From the NCBI GenBank assembly GCA_036365145.1, contig JAEOAD010000015.1, positions 372,001-436,000 on the forward strand: a stretch of DNA of 64,000 nucleotides, read 5' to 3'. The translations under genes and the position numbers were made by a program. Source of the DNA: Orientallactaga sibirica (lineage: Eukaryota; Chordata; Mammalia; Rodentia; Dipodidae). Shown one piece after another: positions 27,201 to 41,094 of the stretch (positions are counted from its first letter, which is position 1; each line of letters starts with the position of its first letter). The notes beneath the pieces are model-generated. The model did no database searches. It had not been told where the DNA came from and was given only the letters and a program-made list of their open reading frames with translations.

Positions 27201-28900
27201 ATTCCTTGGGTAAAGGTAAACACCTGCAATGAACTGAGGGATCTTCCATTCCTTATGTAACAGTAAACACTTGCAATGGACAGAGGGATCTTCCATTCCT
27301 TAGGTAACAGTAAACACCTGCAATGCACAGAAGGATTATTCATTCCTAAGGTAAATGTAAAAACCTGCAATGCACAGAGGGAGCATCCATTCCTTTGTTA
27401 AGGGTAAACTCCTGCCTTCATCAAAGGGATCTTCCATAACTAGGTCATAGTAAACACCTGCATTGCACAGAGGGATTATCCATTAAGGTAAACTTCAACA
27501 GCTGCATTGCACACAGGTATCATCCATTCCTTAGGTAAATTCAACACCTGCCTGCACAGATGGATTATCCATTCCTTATGTAAAGGTAAACACCTGCATG
27601 GAACACAGGGATCTTCCATTCCCGACGTAAATGTAAACACCTGCAATGCACAGAGGGATCATCCATTCCTTAGGGAAATGTAAACACCTGAATGAACAGA
27701 GGGATCATCCACGCCTTAAGTAAGGGTAAACACCTGAATGCCACAGAGGGATGATCCATTCCTTAAGTAGAAACCTGCGTTGAACAGAAGGATAATGCTT
27801 CTTTAGGTAAAGGTAAAGACCTACATGGAACAGAGGGATCATCTATGCCTTAGTTAAATATCAACACCCGCATTGAACAGAGGGATCATCCAATCCTTAG
27901 GTAAGTTGAACACCTATATTGAACAGGTGTATCATTCATTACTTAGGTAAATGTCAAACCTGCCTATCCAAGAGGGATCATCCATTCCTTATATAAAGTT
28001 AAACACCTGCATTACACAGAGTAAACAACATTTCCTTTGGTAAAGGTAAACACTTGCATTGAACAGAGGGATCTTCCATTCCTTAAATAATAGTGAACAC
28101 CTGCAATGCACAGAGGGATCATCCATTCCTAAAGTAAATGTAAACACCTGCAATGCACAGAGCGATCATCCATTCCTTAGGTAAGGGTAAACACTTGCAT
28201 TGCACAGAGGGTACTTTCATTCCTTCGGGTGTAGTAAACACCTACAATATGCAGAGGGATCATCCATTCCTAAGACAAATGTTAACACCTTCACTGAACA
28301 GAGGGATCATCCTTTCCTTAGATAATGTGAAACACCAGCATTGAACAAAGGGATCATCCTTTCCTTAGATAACGATAAACACCTTCATTGAAAAGAGGGA
28401 TATTCCATTCCTTAGGTAAAGGGCAACACCTGCCTGGCCCAGAGAGATCATCCATTCCTTTTGTAAAGGTATACACCTGCATGGCGCACAGGGAAAATCC
28501 ATTCATTGTACAGACGGATCATCCATTACTTAGGAAAAGGTAAATACCTGGATTGAACAGAGGCATATTCCATTCCATAGGTGATAGTAAGCTCCTGCAA
28601 TGAACAGAGGGATCATCCATTCCTTAGGTAAGGGTAAACACCTACATTGCCCAGACGGATCACACATTCCTTAGGTAAAGGTCAACACCTGCAATGCACA
28701 GAGGGATCATCAATTCCGAAGGTAAATGAAAACACCTACAATGCACAGAGTGATAGTCTATTCCTTAGGTAAAGTTATACACCTGCATTGCACCGGGGTA
28801 TCATCCATTCCTTAAGTAAAGGTAGAAACCTGTATAGAAGAGAGTGATCATCCTTCTTCAGTTAAAGATAGACACCTGCAATGCACAGAGAGATCATCCA
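24230..28900 (+). repeat. Higher-order block R-S, copy 3
   Basis: R is at 24,299 and S at 27,133. The 24,647-24,871 stretch is almost the same as 13,499-13,723. R to S is about 2.83 kb, some 566 bp longer than the 45-kb copy. The excess is explained by a 12-monomer tandem duplication at about 25,336-26,450. After S the order follows 2.35-4.3 kb closely. Confidence 0.7.
25336..26450 (+). repeat. 12-monomer tandem duplication
   Basis: The series beginning GGTCAACACCTGCATT, then a CTCAGGAAACATCC or GTCAGGAAACATCC monomer, starts at 25,336 and again at 25,898. The offset is 562 bp, within two bases of 12 x 47. The copies differ at scattered bases. The corresponding region at 14.2 kb has a single copy. 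Confidence 0.75.
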
Positions 28901-29049
28901 TTCCTTAGGACAAGCTAAAAACCTGCATTGCACAGAGGGATCATCCATTCCTTACGTAACTGTAAACAGCTGCATTGAACAGAGTGATCATCCATTCTGT
29001 ATATAAGTGTAAGCACCTGCTTTGAACAGAGGGATCATCTATTCCTTAG

Positions 29050-29775
29050 GTAAAGATCAACACCTGGTTTGCACAGAGTGATCATATCTTTCCTTAGGTA
29101 AAGGTAAACACCTGCATTGCACAGAGGGATCCTCGATTCCATAGATAACGGTAAACACCTGCATTGAACAAAGGGATCATCCATTCCTTAGGTAATGGTA
29201 AACACCTGCATTGTACAGAGGGATCATCCATTCCTTAGGTTTAGGACAACACCTGAATTGCACAGAGGGATGATCCCTTCCTTAATTAATGATCAACACC
29301 TGCATTGAACAGAGGGATCATCCTTTCCTTAGGTAAATTTAAACACCTGCCTTGCACAGAGGGATCATGTATTCCTTAGTATAGGTGAACAACTGGAGTG
29401 CACGGCGGGATCATCCAATCCTTAGGTAAGTTCAACAACTGCCTTGAACAGATGTGTCATTCATTCCTTAAGGAAATGTCAACACCTGCCTCTCCGAGAG
29501 GGATCATCCCTTCCTTATGTAAAGGTAAACACCTGCATTGCACACATGAAACACCAGTTCCTTTGGTAAAGGTAAACACCTGCATTGAACAGACGAATCG
29601 TCCATTGCTTAGTTAAAGGTAAACACCTGCATTGAACAGAGGGATGTTCTAATCCATAGGTAATAGTAAACACCTGCACTGCACAGAGGGATCATCAATT
29701 CATTAGGTAAAGGTAATCACCTGCATTGAACAGAGGTTTCATATATTCCTTAGGTAAAGGCCAACATATTCATTA
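29050..29775 (+). repeat. Higher-order block T, truncated copy
   Basis: Anchor T variants (GAACAACTGGAGTGCACGG) are at 29,387. The order matches 4.8, 35.9, 53.2 and 59.9 kb until about 29,775. There the characteristic CAACATATTCATT monomer breaks off and continues as TTAGATAATGGTAAACATG. This is a clear recombination joint. Confidence 0.7.
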
Positions 29776-32700
29776 CCCTTAGATAATGGTAAACATGTAC
29801 ATTGAAGAGAGGGATCATCTATTCCTTAGTTAAAGATCAACACTTGCATTGCACAGAGGGATCTTCCTTTCATTAGGTAATAGTAAACACCTGCTATGCA
29901 CAGAAGGATCATCCATTCCTCAGGTAAATGTAAACACCTGCAATTCACAAAGAGATCACCCATTCCTTAGGTAATGGTAAACACCTGCAATGCACAGAGG
30001 GATCATCCATTACTTAGGTAAGGGTAAACACCTGCATTGCACAGGGGGATCATCCGTTACTTAAGTAAAGGTAGAAACCTGCGTTGAACAGAGGGATCAT
30101 CCATCTTTAGGTAAAGGTAAACAAATGAGTGGAACTGATGGATCATCCATTCCTTAGACAACGGTAAACACCTGCATTGAACAGAGGGATGATCTATTCT
30201 TAGTTAAAGTTCAACATCTGCATTGCACAGAGTGGTCATCCCATTCCTTAGTTAAAATTAAACACCTGCATTACCCAAAGGTATCATCCATTCGTTAAGT
30301 AAAGATAAACACCTGCCTTACACAGAGGGACCATCCATTCCTTAGGTAACTGTAAACACCTGCATTGAACAGAGGGATAATCCATTCCTTAGATAATGGC
30401 AAACACCTTCATAAAGATCAACACCTCCATTGCACAGAGGAATCATCCATTCCTTAGGTAAAGGTAAACAACTGCATTGACCAGAGGGATCATCCATTCC
30501 TTACGTATATGTAAACACCTGAATTACACAGAGGGATTATCCATTACATATGTAATGGTAAACAACTGCATAGAACAGATGGATCTTCCATTTCTGAGAT
30601 AAAGCTAAACACCTGCAATGAACAGAGGGAACATCTATTCCTTAGGTAAAGATCAACACCTGCACAGCACAGAGGGATCACACCATTCCTTAGGTAAAAG
30701 TAAACACCTGCAGTGCACAGAGGGATCATCCATTCCTTAGGTAATGGCAAACCCCTGCATTTAACAGAGTGATCATCCATTCCTTAGATAACGGTAAACA
30801 CCTGCATTGAACAGAAGGACCATCCATTCCTTAGGTAAAGATCAACACCTGCATTATACAGAGGGATCATCCCATTCTTTAGGTAACTGTAAACACCGGC
30901 AAAGAAGAGAGGGATCATACATTCCTTTGAAACCGGTAAACACCTGCATTGATGAGAGGGCTCATTTATTCCTTAGATAATGGTAAACATGTACATTGAA
31001 GAGAGGGATCATCTATTCCTTAGTTAAAGATCAACACTTGCATTGCACAGAGGGATCTTCCTTTCATTAGGTAATAGTAAACACCTGCTATGCACAGAAG
31101 GATCATCCATTCCTCAGGTAAATGTAAACACCTGCAATTCACACAGGGATCATCCATTCCTTAGGTAATGGCAAACACCTTTTGCACAGAGGGATCATCC
31201 GTTCCTTAAGTAAAGGTAGATACCTGCGTTGAACAGAGGGATCATCCATCTTTAGGTAAAGGTATACACCTGCGTTAAACAAGATATCATCCATTCCTCA
31301 GGTAAAGGTAAACACCTGCACTGAACAGAGGGATAATCTATTCTTAGTTAAAGTTCAACACCTGCATTGCACAGAGGGATCATCCCATTCCTTAGGTAAA
31401 GTTAAACACCTGCATTTCACAGACGGATCATCAATTTCTTAGGTTAAGATAAACACCTGCCTTACACTAAGGGATCATCCATTCCTTAGGTAACTGTAAA
31501 CACTTGCATTGAACAGGGGTCATCCATTCCTTAGATATCAGTAAACACCTGCATTGAACAGAGCACTCATCTATTTCTCAGGTAAAGATGAACACCTGCA
31601 TTTCACAGAGGGATCATCCCATTCCTTTGGTAAAGTTCAACACCTGCATTACCCAGAGAGATCATCCATTCATTAAGTAAAGATAAACATCTGCCTTACA
31701 CAGAGGGATCATCCATTCCTAAGATAACGGTAAACACCTGCTTGGAACAGAGAGACCATCTATTCCTTAGGTAAAGATCAACACCTGCATAGCACAGAGG
31801 GATCATACAATTCCTTAGGTAAAGGTAAACACCTGCAATGAACAGAGGGATCATCCGTTCCTTATATAAGGGTAAACACCTGAATTTAACACAGGGCTCA
31901 TCTCTTCCTTAGGTAAAGATCAACACCTGCATTGCACAGAGTTATCATCGATTCCTTAGGTCACTGTAAACACCTGCATTGAACAGAGGGATCTTAAATT
32001 ACTTAGGTAAGGGTCAACCCCTGCATTGCCCATGGGGATCATACAATCCTTCGGTACAGGTAAACACCTACATTGCACAGAGGAATCATCCATTCCTTAG
32101 GTAATTGGAAACACCTTTATTGAACAGAGGGATCATTCATTCCTTAGATAACGGTGAACACGTGCATTAAACAGAGGGTTCCATATATTCCTTAGGTAAA
32201 GATCAACACCTGCATTGCACAGAGGGATCATACCATTCCTTAGGTAAAGGAAAACACCTGACTTGCACAGAGGGATCATCCCCTTCCTAAGGAAAAGGTC
32301 ACCACCCACAATGCACATAGTGATCATCAACTCCTTAGGTAAAGGTAAATACCTGGATTGCACAGAGTGTTCATCCATTTACTTATGCAATGGTAAACAC
32401 CTAAATTGAACAGAGGGATCACCCATTCCTTAGATAATCGTAAACACCTTCATTGAACAGAGGGATCACCCACTCTTTAGATAACGATAAACACCTGAAT
32501 TGAACAGAGGGGTCATCTATTCCTTAGGTAAAGATCAACACCCGCATTGCACAGGGAGTCAATGAATTCCTTGGGAATAGGTAAACACCTGCATTTAACA
32601 GAGGTAACATCGATTAATTAGGTAAAGATCAATAAATCCATTGCACAGAGGGATCATCCCAATCCTTAGGTAAAGGTAAACACCTGCATTGCACAGAGGG

Positions 32701-33280
32701 ATCATCCATTCCTTAGCTAAAGATAAATACTTGAATTGTACAGAGGGATCATCCATTCCTTAGGTAACAGTAAACATTGGCATAGAACAGAGTGATCATC
32801 CATTCATTAGATAACGGTAAACACCTGCATTGAAGAGAGGGCTCATTGATTCCTTAGATAATGGTAAACACCTACATTGAACAGAGGGATCATCTATTCC
32901 TTAGCTAAATATGAACACCTGCATTGCACAGAGGGATCTTCCATTCATTAGGTAATAGTAAACACCTGCAATGCACAAAAGGATCATCCATTCCTAAGGT
33001 AATGTAAACAACTGCAATTCACACAGGGATCATCCACTCCTTAGGTAATGGTAAACACCTGCAATGCACAGAGGGATCATCCATTCCTTAGGTAAGGGTA
33101 AACACCTGCATTGCACAGAGGGATCATCTGTTCCTTAATTAAAGGAAGAAACCTGGGTTGAACAGGGGGATCATACTTCTTTAGGTAAAGGTAAACACCT
33201 GCGTTGAACAGAGGTATCATCCATTCCTTAGGTAAAGGTAAACACCTGCCCTGAACAGATGGATCATCCATTCCTTAGAT
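29776..33280 (+). repeat. Satellite segment with a 25-monomer tandem duplication and empty SINE sites
   Basis: The stretch from 29,783 (GATAATGGTAAACATGTACA) is repeated from 30,973 with near identity, an offset of about 1.19 kb or some 25 monomers. Monomers near 30,270 and 31,640 match the flanks of the shared SINE insertion (GCATTACCCAGAGAGATCAT, then CATTAAGTAAAGATAAACA) but hold no SINE. The rest is ordinary satellite. Confidence 0.65.
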
Positions 33281-33289
33281 AACAGTAAA

Positions 33290-34760
33290 CACCTGCAGTG
33301 AACTTAGGGATAATCTATTCCTTAGTTAAAGTTCAACACCTGCATTTCACAGAGGTATCATCAATTCCTTAGGTAAATGGAAACAGCTGCATTGAACAGA
33401 GGGATCATCCATTCCTAAGATAACGGTAAAGACCTGCGGTGAACTTAGGGATCATCTATTCCTTAGTTAAAGTTCAACACCTGCATTGCACAGAATGATC
33501 ATCCCATTCCTTAGGTAAAGGTAAACACCTGCATTGCACAGACGTATCATCAATTCCTTACGTTAAGATAAACACCTGCCTTACACAGAGGGATCATCCA
33601 TTCCTTAGGTAACTGTGAACACCTGCATTGAACAGAGGGTTCATCCATTCCTTAGATATCAGTAAACACATGCATTGAACAGAGGACTCACCTATTCCTT
33701 AGGTAAAGATGAACACCTACATTTCACAGAGGGATCATGCCATTCCTTATGTAAAGTTCAACACCTGCATTACCCAGAGGGATCATCCATTCTTTTTTTT
33801 AATTTTTATATATTTTATTTATTAATTTGAGAGAGAGAGACAGAAATAGGCAGGGAGAGAGAGAGAGAATGGGTGCACCAGGGCCTCCAGCCACTGCAAA
33901 CTAACTCCAGATGCATGCACCTACTTGTGCACCTGACTTACGTGGGTCCTGGAGAATTGAACCTCGAACCGGTGTCCTTAGGCTCCATCTCTCCAGCCCG
34001 GATCATCCATTCATTAAGTAAATGTGAACCCCTGCCTTATACAGTGGGGTCCTCCATTCCTTAGGTAACTGTGAACACCTGCATTGAACAGAGGGATCAT
34101 CCATTCCTTAGATAACAGTAAACACCAGCTTTGAACAGAGGGACAATCTATTCCCCATGTAAAGATTAACACCTCCATTGCACAGAGGAATCATCCATCC
34201 CTTAGCTACAGGTAAACACCTGCATTGACCAGAGGGATTATCCATTCCTTAGGTAAATGTAAACACCTACATTGCACAGAGGGATTATCCATTATTTATG
34301 TAATGGCAAACACCGGCATTGAACAGATGGATCTTCCATTTCTAAGATAACTCTCAACACCTGTATTGCACATAGGGATCATACCATTCGTTCGGTAAAG
34401 GTAAACACCTGCAGTGCATGGAGGGATCATACATTTCTTCGGTAAAGGTAAACAACTGAATGGCACAGAGGGATCATCCATTCCTTAGGTAACTGTAAAC
34501 ACCTGCGTTTAACAGAGGGATCATTCATCCTTAGATAACAGTAAACAACTGGTTTAAACAGAGGGCTCATTTATTCATTAAGTAAAGATCAACACCTGCC
34601 TTGCACAGAGGGATTATCCATTCCTTATTTAATGGTAAAAACCTAAATTGAACAGAGGGATCACCCATTCCTTAGATAATCGTAAACACCGTCATTGAAC
34701 AGAGGGATCCTCCATTCCTTAGATAATGGTAAACACCTGCATTGCAAAGAGTTATCATCC
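33290..34760 (+). repeat. SINE-bearing block P, copy 2
   Basis: Same monomer order as around 8.6-9.9 kb and 42.6-44.0 kb, on both sides of the SINE. 34,296-34,481 closely parallels 9,438-9,623 and 43,634-43,819. Confidence 0.75.
33793..33999 (-). mobile_element. B2-superfamily SINE with box A deleted (copy 2 of the shared insertion)
   Basis: The target-site duplication GGATCATCCATTC is at 33780-33792 and 34000-34012. The element matches the copies at 40,610 and 43,105, but 26 bp are missing between GGCTCCAT and CTCTCCAGCCC. That is the region holding box A on the element strand. A CCAT repeat at both ends of the lost piece suggests slippage or microhomology deletion. Box B (GGTTCGAGG) is intact. 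Without box A the internal pol III promoter should be dead. Confidence 0.92.
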
Positions 34761-35570
34761 ATTACTTAAGTAAAGATCAACACTTTCATTGAACAGAGGG
34801 ATCATCCTCTCCTTAGGTAAAGGTCAACACCTGACTGGCCCAGAGGGATCATCCATACCTTATGTAAATGTAAACACTTGCAATGCACAGAGGGATCATC
34901 AACTCCGAAGGTAAATGTAAAGACCTACAATGCACAGAGGGGTCGTATATTCCTTAGGTAAGGGTATACACCTGCATTGCACCCGGGGATCATCCATTCC
35001 TTAAGTAAAGGAAGAAACGTTGTTGGAAGAGAGGGATCATCCTTCTTTAGGTAAAGGTAGACACCTGCGTTGAACACAGGGATCATCCATTCCTTATATA
35101 ACGTTACTCACCTGCATTGAACAGAGGGATCATCAATTACATAGGTAATGGTAAATACCTGGATTGTACAGAGGGATCATCTATTACTTAGATAACGTTA
35201 AACACCTTCATTGAACAGAGGGATCATCCATTATTTAGGTAATGGTGAACACCTATATTGCACAGAGGCATCATCCATTCCTTAGGTAAACGTCAATACC
35301 TGCATTGCACATAGAGAACGTCAATTAAATTTGTAAAGGTAAACATCTGCATTGAACAGAGGGATCTTTCATTCCTTAGGTAATAGTAAACACCTGCAAT
35401 GCACAGAGGGATCATCCATTCCTAAGACAAATATAAACTCCTGCAATGCACAGTGGGCTCATCCATTCCTTAGGTAACTGTAAACAGCTGCATTGAAAAG
35501 AGGGATCATCCATTCTTTAGATAAGTGTAAGCACCTGCATTGAACAGAGGGATCATCTATTCCTTAGGTA
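34760..35570 (+). repeat. Satellite segment, unassigned; related to 49.7-50.2 and 56.4-56.9 kb
   Basis: Monomers with GGAAGAAACGTTGTTGGAAG and TAACGTTACTCACCTGC occur here, near 49.93 kb and near 56.64 kb in the same order. They form a third recurrent block. No insertion is seen. Confidence 0.65.
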
Positions 35571-38560
35571 AAAATCAACACCTGCATTGCACAGAGCGAT
35601 CATATATTTCCTTAGGTAAAGGTAAACACCTGTATTGCACAAAGGGATCACCAATTCCTTAGGTAATAGTAAATGCCTGCATTGGACAGAGGGATTTTCC
35701 ATTCCTTAGGTTTAGGACAACATCTGAATTGCACAGGGGGATCATCCCTTCCTTAATTAATGATCAACACCTGCATAGAACAGAGGGATCAACCATTCCT
35801 TAGGTAATGGTAAGCACCTGCATTGAATAGTGGGATCATCCATTCCTTAGGTAAATGTGAAAACCTCCTTGCACAGAGGGATCATCTATTCCTTAGTAAA
35901 GGTGAACAACTGCAGTGCCCGGAGGGATCATCCAATCCTTATGTAAGTGGAACAGCTGACTTGAACAGATGTGTCATTCATTACTTAAGGAAAGGTCAAC
36001 ACCTGCTTGTCAGAGAGGGATAATCCCTTCATTATGCAAAGTTAAACACGTGCATTGCACACAGGAAACCCCAGTTTCTTTGGTAAAGGTAAACACCTGC
36101 ATTGAACAGACGAATCATCCATTGTTTAGTTAAAGGTAAACACCTCCATTGAACAGGGGGATCTTCCATTCCATAGGTAATAGTAAACACCTGCAATGCA
36201 CAGAAGGATCATTCATTCCGTAGATAATGGTAAACACCTGCACTGCACAGAGGGATCATCCATTCATTAGGTAAAGGTAATCACCTGCATTGAACAGAGG
36301 GGTCATATATTCCTGAGCTAAATGTAAACATATTCATTGCACAGGGGGATCATCCATTCCTTAGGTAAAGGTCAAAACCTGCATTGCACAGAGGGATCAT
36401 CAATTCCTTAGGTACAGGACAACGCCTACATTGCACAGAGGGATCATCCATTCCTTAAGTAAAGATCAACACCTGCATTGAACAGAGGGATCATCCATTC
36501 CTTAGGTAATGGTAAACACCTGCAATGCACAAGGGATCATCCATTCCTAAGACAAATATAAATACCACAGAAGGATCATCCATTCCTTAGGTAATGGGTA
36601 ACACCTGCATTAAACAGAGGGATCATACATTCCTTAGTTTAAGGTAAACACCTGCATTGAACAGAGGGATCTTCCATTCCATAGGTAATAGTAAACAACT
36701 GCATTGCACAAAGGATCATCCATTACTTAGATAAAGCCAAAAACCTGCATTGAACACAGGGATCCTCCATGCCTTAGGTAATGGTCAACACCTGCATTGC
36801 ACAGAGTGATCATCCATTACTTATGTAAAGGTAACAAGCTGCATTGCACACAGAGAATATCCATTCCTTTTGTAAAGGTAAACACTAGCAATGACCAGAG
36901 GGATCTCTCATACCTTAGGTAATGGTAAACACCTGCAATGCACAAGGGATCATCCATTCCTAAGACAAATATAAATACCTGCAATGCACAGAGGGATCAT
37001 CTATTCCTTAGGTCAAGCTAAAAACCTGCATTGCACTGGGGGATCATTCATTCCTTAGGCAATGGGAAACACCTGCATTGAACAGAGGGATCATACATTC
37101 CTGAGATAATGGTAAACACCTGCCTTGAAGAGAGGGATCACGTATTTCTTAGGTAAAGATCAACACCTGCGTTGCACAGAGGGATCATTGATTCCTTAAG
37201 TAAAGTTCAACATCTGCATTGTACAGAAGGTCATCCATTCCTTACGCAAAGGACAACACCTGCCTTTCACAGAGGGATCTTCCATTCATTACGTAAAGAT
37301 AAACACCTCCATTGCACTGATGAATCATACTTTCCTTGGTAAAGGTAAACAACAGCAATGAACATAGGCATCTTCCATTCCTTAGGTAATAATAAACACC
37401 TGCAATGCACGGAGGGATCATCACATTCCTTACATAAACGTAAACACCTGTAATGAACAGAGGGATCATCCATTCCTTACATAAACGTAAACATCTGCAA
37501 TGAACAGAGGGATCATCCATTCCTAAGGGAAAGGTAAATACCTGAGTTGCACAGACGGATCATCCATTCCTTACCTAAAGGTCAACACCTGCATTTTACA
37601 GAGAGATCATCCATTCCTTAGGTAAAGATAAAGAACTGCATTGCACAGAGAGTTCAGAAATTCCTTAGGTAAAGGTCAACACCTGCCTGGCCAAGAATGA
37701 TCATCGATTCCTTAAGTAAAGGCAATACCTGCATTTCACACAGGGAAGATCCATTCCATAGGTAAAGGTAAAGAACTGCATTGCACAGAGAGTTCATAAA
37801 TTCCTTAGGTAAAGGTCAACACCTTCCTGGCCAAGAAGGACCATCGATTCCTAAAGTAAAGACAATACCTGCATTTCACACAGGGAAGATCCATTCCTTT
37901 GGTGCAGGTAAAAACCTGTATTGTACAGAGGGATCTTCCATTCTTTAAGTTATAGGAAACACCTGGAATTCACAGAGGGATCATCCATTCCTTACGTAAT
38001 GGTTAATACCTGCATTTCACAGGATCATCCATTCCTTAAGTCAAGGTAGAAACCTGTGTTGAATAGAGGGATCATCCTTCTTCAGGTAAAGGTAAATACC
38101 TGCGTTGAACAGAGGTATCACCCATTCCTTAGACAATGGTAAACACCTGCATTGAACAGAGGGGTCATCCATTCCTTAGATATCAGTAAACACCTGCATT
38201 GAACAGAGGGCTTACCTAGTCCTTAGGTAAAGATGAACACCTGCATTTCACATAGGAATAATCTCATTCCTTAGGTAAAATTAAACACCTGCATTACTCA
38301 AAGGTATCATCCATTCGTTAATTAAAGATAAACACCTGCCTTACACAGAGGGACCATCCATTCCTTAGGTAACTGTAAACACCTGCATTGAACAGAGGGA
38401 TCATCCACTCCTTAGATAATGGTAAATACCTCCTTTGAACAGAGGGACCATCTACTCCCTTCATAAAGATCAACACCTCCATTGCACAGAGGAATCATCC
38501 ATTCCTTAGGTAAAGGTAAACAACTGCATTGACCAGAGGGATCATCAATTCCTTAGGTAT
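35570..38560 (+). repeat. Higher-order block T-U, copy 3
   Basis: T is at 35,904 and U at 37,691. U is repeated at 37,831 by a three-monomer (about 140 bp) tandem duplication. The same duplication is seen in the 54.9-kb copy but not at 6.5 or 61.6 kb. An empty SINE site (GCATTACTCAAAGGTATCAT) is at about 38,290. Confidence 0.7.
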
Positions 38561-38562
38561 AT

Positions 38563-41094
38563 TTAAACACCTAAATTGCACAGAGGGATTATCAATTACA
38601 TATGTCATAGTAAAAAACAGCATTGAACAGATGGATCTTCCATTTCTAAGATAACGGTAAACACCTGCATTGAACCGAGGGATCATGTATTCCTTAGGTA
38701 AAGATCAACACCTGCACAGCACAGAGGGACTATCCTTTCCTTAGGTAAAGGTAAACACCAGCATTGAACATAGGCATCTTTCATTCTTTAGGTAGTAGTA
38801 AACACGTGCAATGCACAGGGGAATCATCCCATTCGTTCCACAAACTTAAACACCTGCATTGAACTGAAGCATCTTCCATTCCATTGATAAAGACAAACAC
38901 CTGCCTTGAACAGAGGTATCATCTGTTCCTTAGGTAGGAGGTGAACACCTCAATTGCTCAGAGGGATCATGAATTCCTTAGGTAAAGATCAACACCTCCA
39001 TTGAAGAGACGGATCATTCAATCCTTATGTAAAGGTCACCACCTGCATTGTACAGAGGATCTTGCATTCCTTAGGTAAAGATCAAGACCTGCATTGAACA
39101 TAGGGATATTCCATTCCTCAGGTAATGGTCAACACCTGTATTGCACAGAGGTATCATCCATTTCTTAGGTAAAGGTCAACATTTGCCTGTCCCAGAGGGA
39201 TCATCCATTCCTTATGTAAAGGTAAACACCTGCATTGGACACAGAGAACATCCATTCCTTTCATAAAGGTAAACACCTGCAATGCACAAATGGATCATTC
39301 ATTCCTTAGGTCAAGCTAAAAACCTGCATTGCACAGAGGGATCATCCATTCCTTCAATAATGGTAAGCACCTGCATTGAACAGGGGGATATCTATTCCTT
39401 AGCTAAAGACCAACACCTGCATTGCATAGAGGGATCATTCCATTCCTAAGGTAAAGGAAAACACCTGCAGTGCATGGAGGGATCATACATTACTTCTGTA
39501 CGGTAAACACCTGAATTGCACAGAGGTATCACCCATTCCTTAGCTAAAGATAAATACTTGCATTGTACAGAGGCATCATCCATTCCTTAGGTAACAGTAA
39601 ACATTGGCATAGAACAGAGGGATCATCAATTCATTAGATAACGGTAAACACCTGCATTGAAGAGAGGGCTCATTGATTCCTTAGATAATGGTAAACACCT
39701 ACATTAAACAGAGGGATCATCTATTCCTTAGCTAAATATGAACACCTGCATTGCACAGAGGGATCTTCCATTCATTAGGTAATAGGAAACACCTGCAATG
39801 CACAGGAGGATGATCCATTCCTAAGGTAATGTAAACACCTGCAAACAGGGATCATCCATTCCCTTAGGTAAGGGTAAACACCTGCATTGCACAGAGGATC
39901 ATCCTTCCTAGGTAAGGGTAAACACCTGCATTGCACAGAGGGATCATCTGTTCCTTAATTAAAGGAAGAAACCTGGGTTGAACAGGGGATCATACTTCTT
40001 TAGGTAAAGGTAAACACCTGCGTTGAACAGAGGTATCATCCATTCCTTAGGTAAAGGTAAACACATGCACTGAACAGATGTATCATCCATTCCTTAGATA
40101 ACAGTAAACACCTGCAGTGAACTTAGGATAATCTATTCCTTAATTAAAGTTCAACACCTGCATTTCACAGAGGTATCATCAATTCCTTAGGTCAATGTAA
40201 AGAGATGCATTGAACAGAGGGATCATCCATTCCTTAGATAACGGTAAAGACCTGCGGTGAACTTAGGGATCATCTATTCCTTAGTTAAAGTTCAACACCT
40301 GCAATGCACAGAATGATCATCCCATTCCTTAGGTAAAGGAAACACCTGCATTGCACAGATGGATCATCAATTCCTTACGTTAAGATAAACACCTGCCTTA
40401 CACAGAGGGAACATCCATTCCTTAGGTAACTGCGAACACCTGCATTGAACAGAGTGGTCATCCATTCCTTAGATATCAGTAAACACATGCATTGAACAGA
40501 GGACTCACCTATTCCTTAGGTAAAGATTAACACCTACATTTCACAGAGGGATCATGCCATTCCTTATGTAAAGTTCAACACCTGCATTACCCAGAGGGAT
40601 CATCCATTCTTTTTTAATTTTTTTATATTTTATTTATTTATTTCAGAGAGAGACAGAAATAGGCAGGGGAGAGAGAGTGAATGGGTGCTTTTTAGGCATC
40701 CAGCCACTGAAAACTAACTCCAGATGCATGCACCCCCTTGTGCACCTGGCTTAGGTGGGTCCTGGAGAATTGAACCTCGAACCAGGGTACTAAGGCTCCA
40801 TAGGCAAGCGTTTAACCGCTAAGCCATCTCTCCAGCCCGGATCATCTATTCTATAAGTAAAGATGAACACTTGCCTTATACAGTGGGGTCCTCCATTCCT
40901 TAGGTAACTGTAAACACCTGCATTGAACAGAGGATCATCCATTCCTTAGATAATCGTAAACACCTGCTTTGAACAGAGGGACAATCTATTCCTTATGTAA
41001 AGATCAACACCTCCATTGCACAGAGGAATCATCCATTCCTTAGGTACAGGTAAACACCTGCATTGACCAGAGGGATTATCCATTCCTTAGGTAA
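38563..41094 (+). repeat. 2.53-kb tandem duplication, unit A
   Basis: This unit (about 2,532 bp, X series followed by block P with SINE) is repeated immediately as unit B. The head-to-tail joint lies at about 41,092-41,096, where a GGTACAGG-type P monomer switches into TTAAACACCTAAATTGC, the sequence that starts unit A. Unit A has one or so extra monomer near 39,840-39,930 and about 15 net single-base losses compared with B. Many are in homopolymers (near 39,057, 39,987, 40,126, 40,610, 40,667 and 40,933). These may be real or may be consensus errors. Confidence 0.8.
40610..40838 (-). mobile_element. B2-superfamily SINE (copy 3 of the shared insertion)
   Basis: The target-site duplication GGATCATCCATTC (40597-40609) is matched by GGATCATCTATTC (40839-40851). 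The element is nearly the same as the one at 43,105. The differences are shortened T-runs, a GA pair and one G missing, and a local change where GCTTTTTAGG stands in place of GCGCCAGGG. Box A and box B are intact. It arose by duplication of the array segment, not by separate retroposition. Confidence 0.93.

Noticed and set aside
33873..34064. Plus-strand open frame of 63 codons
   Set aside because: It lies across the SINE at 33793-33999 and runs into the satellite, so it is not a gene.
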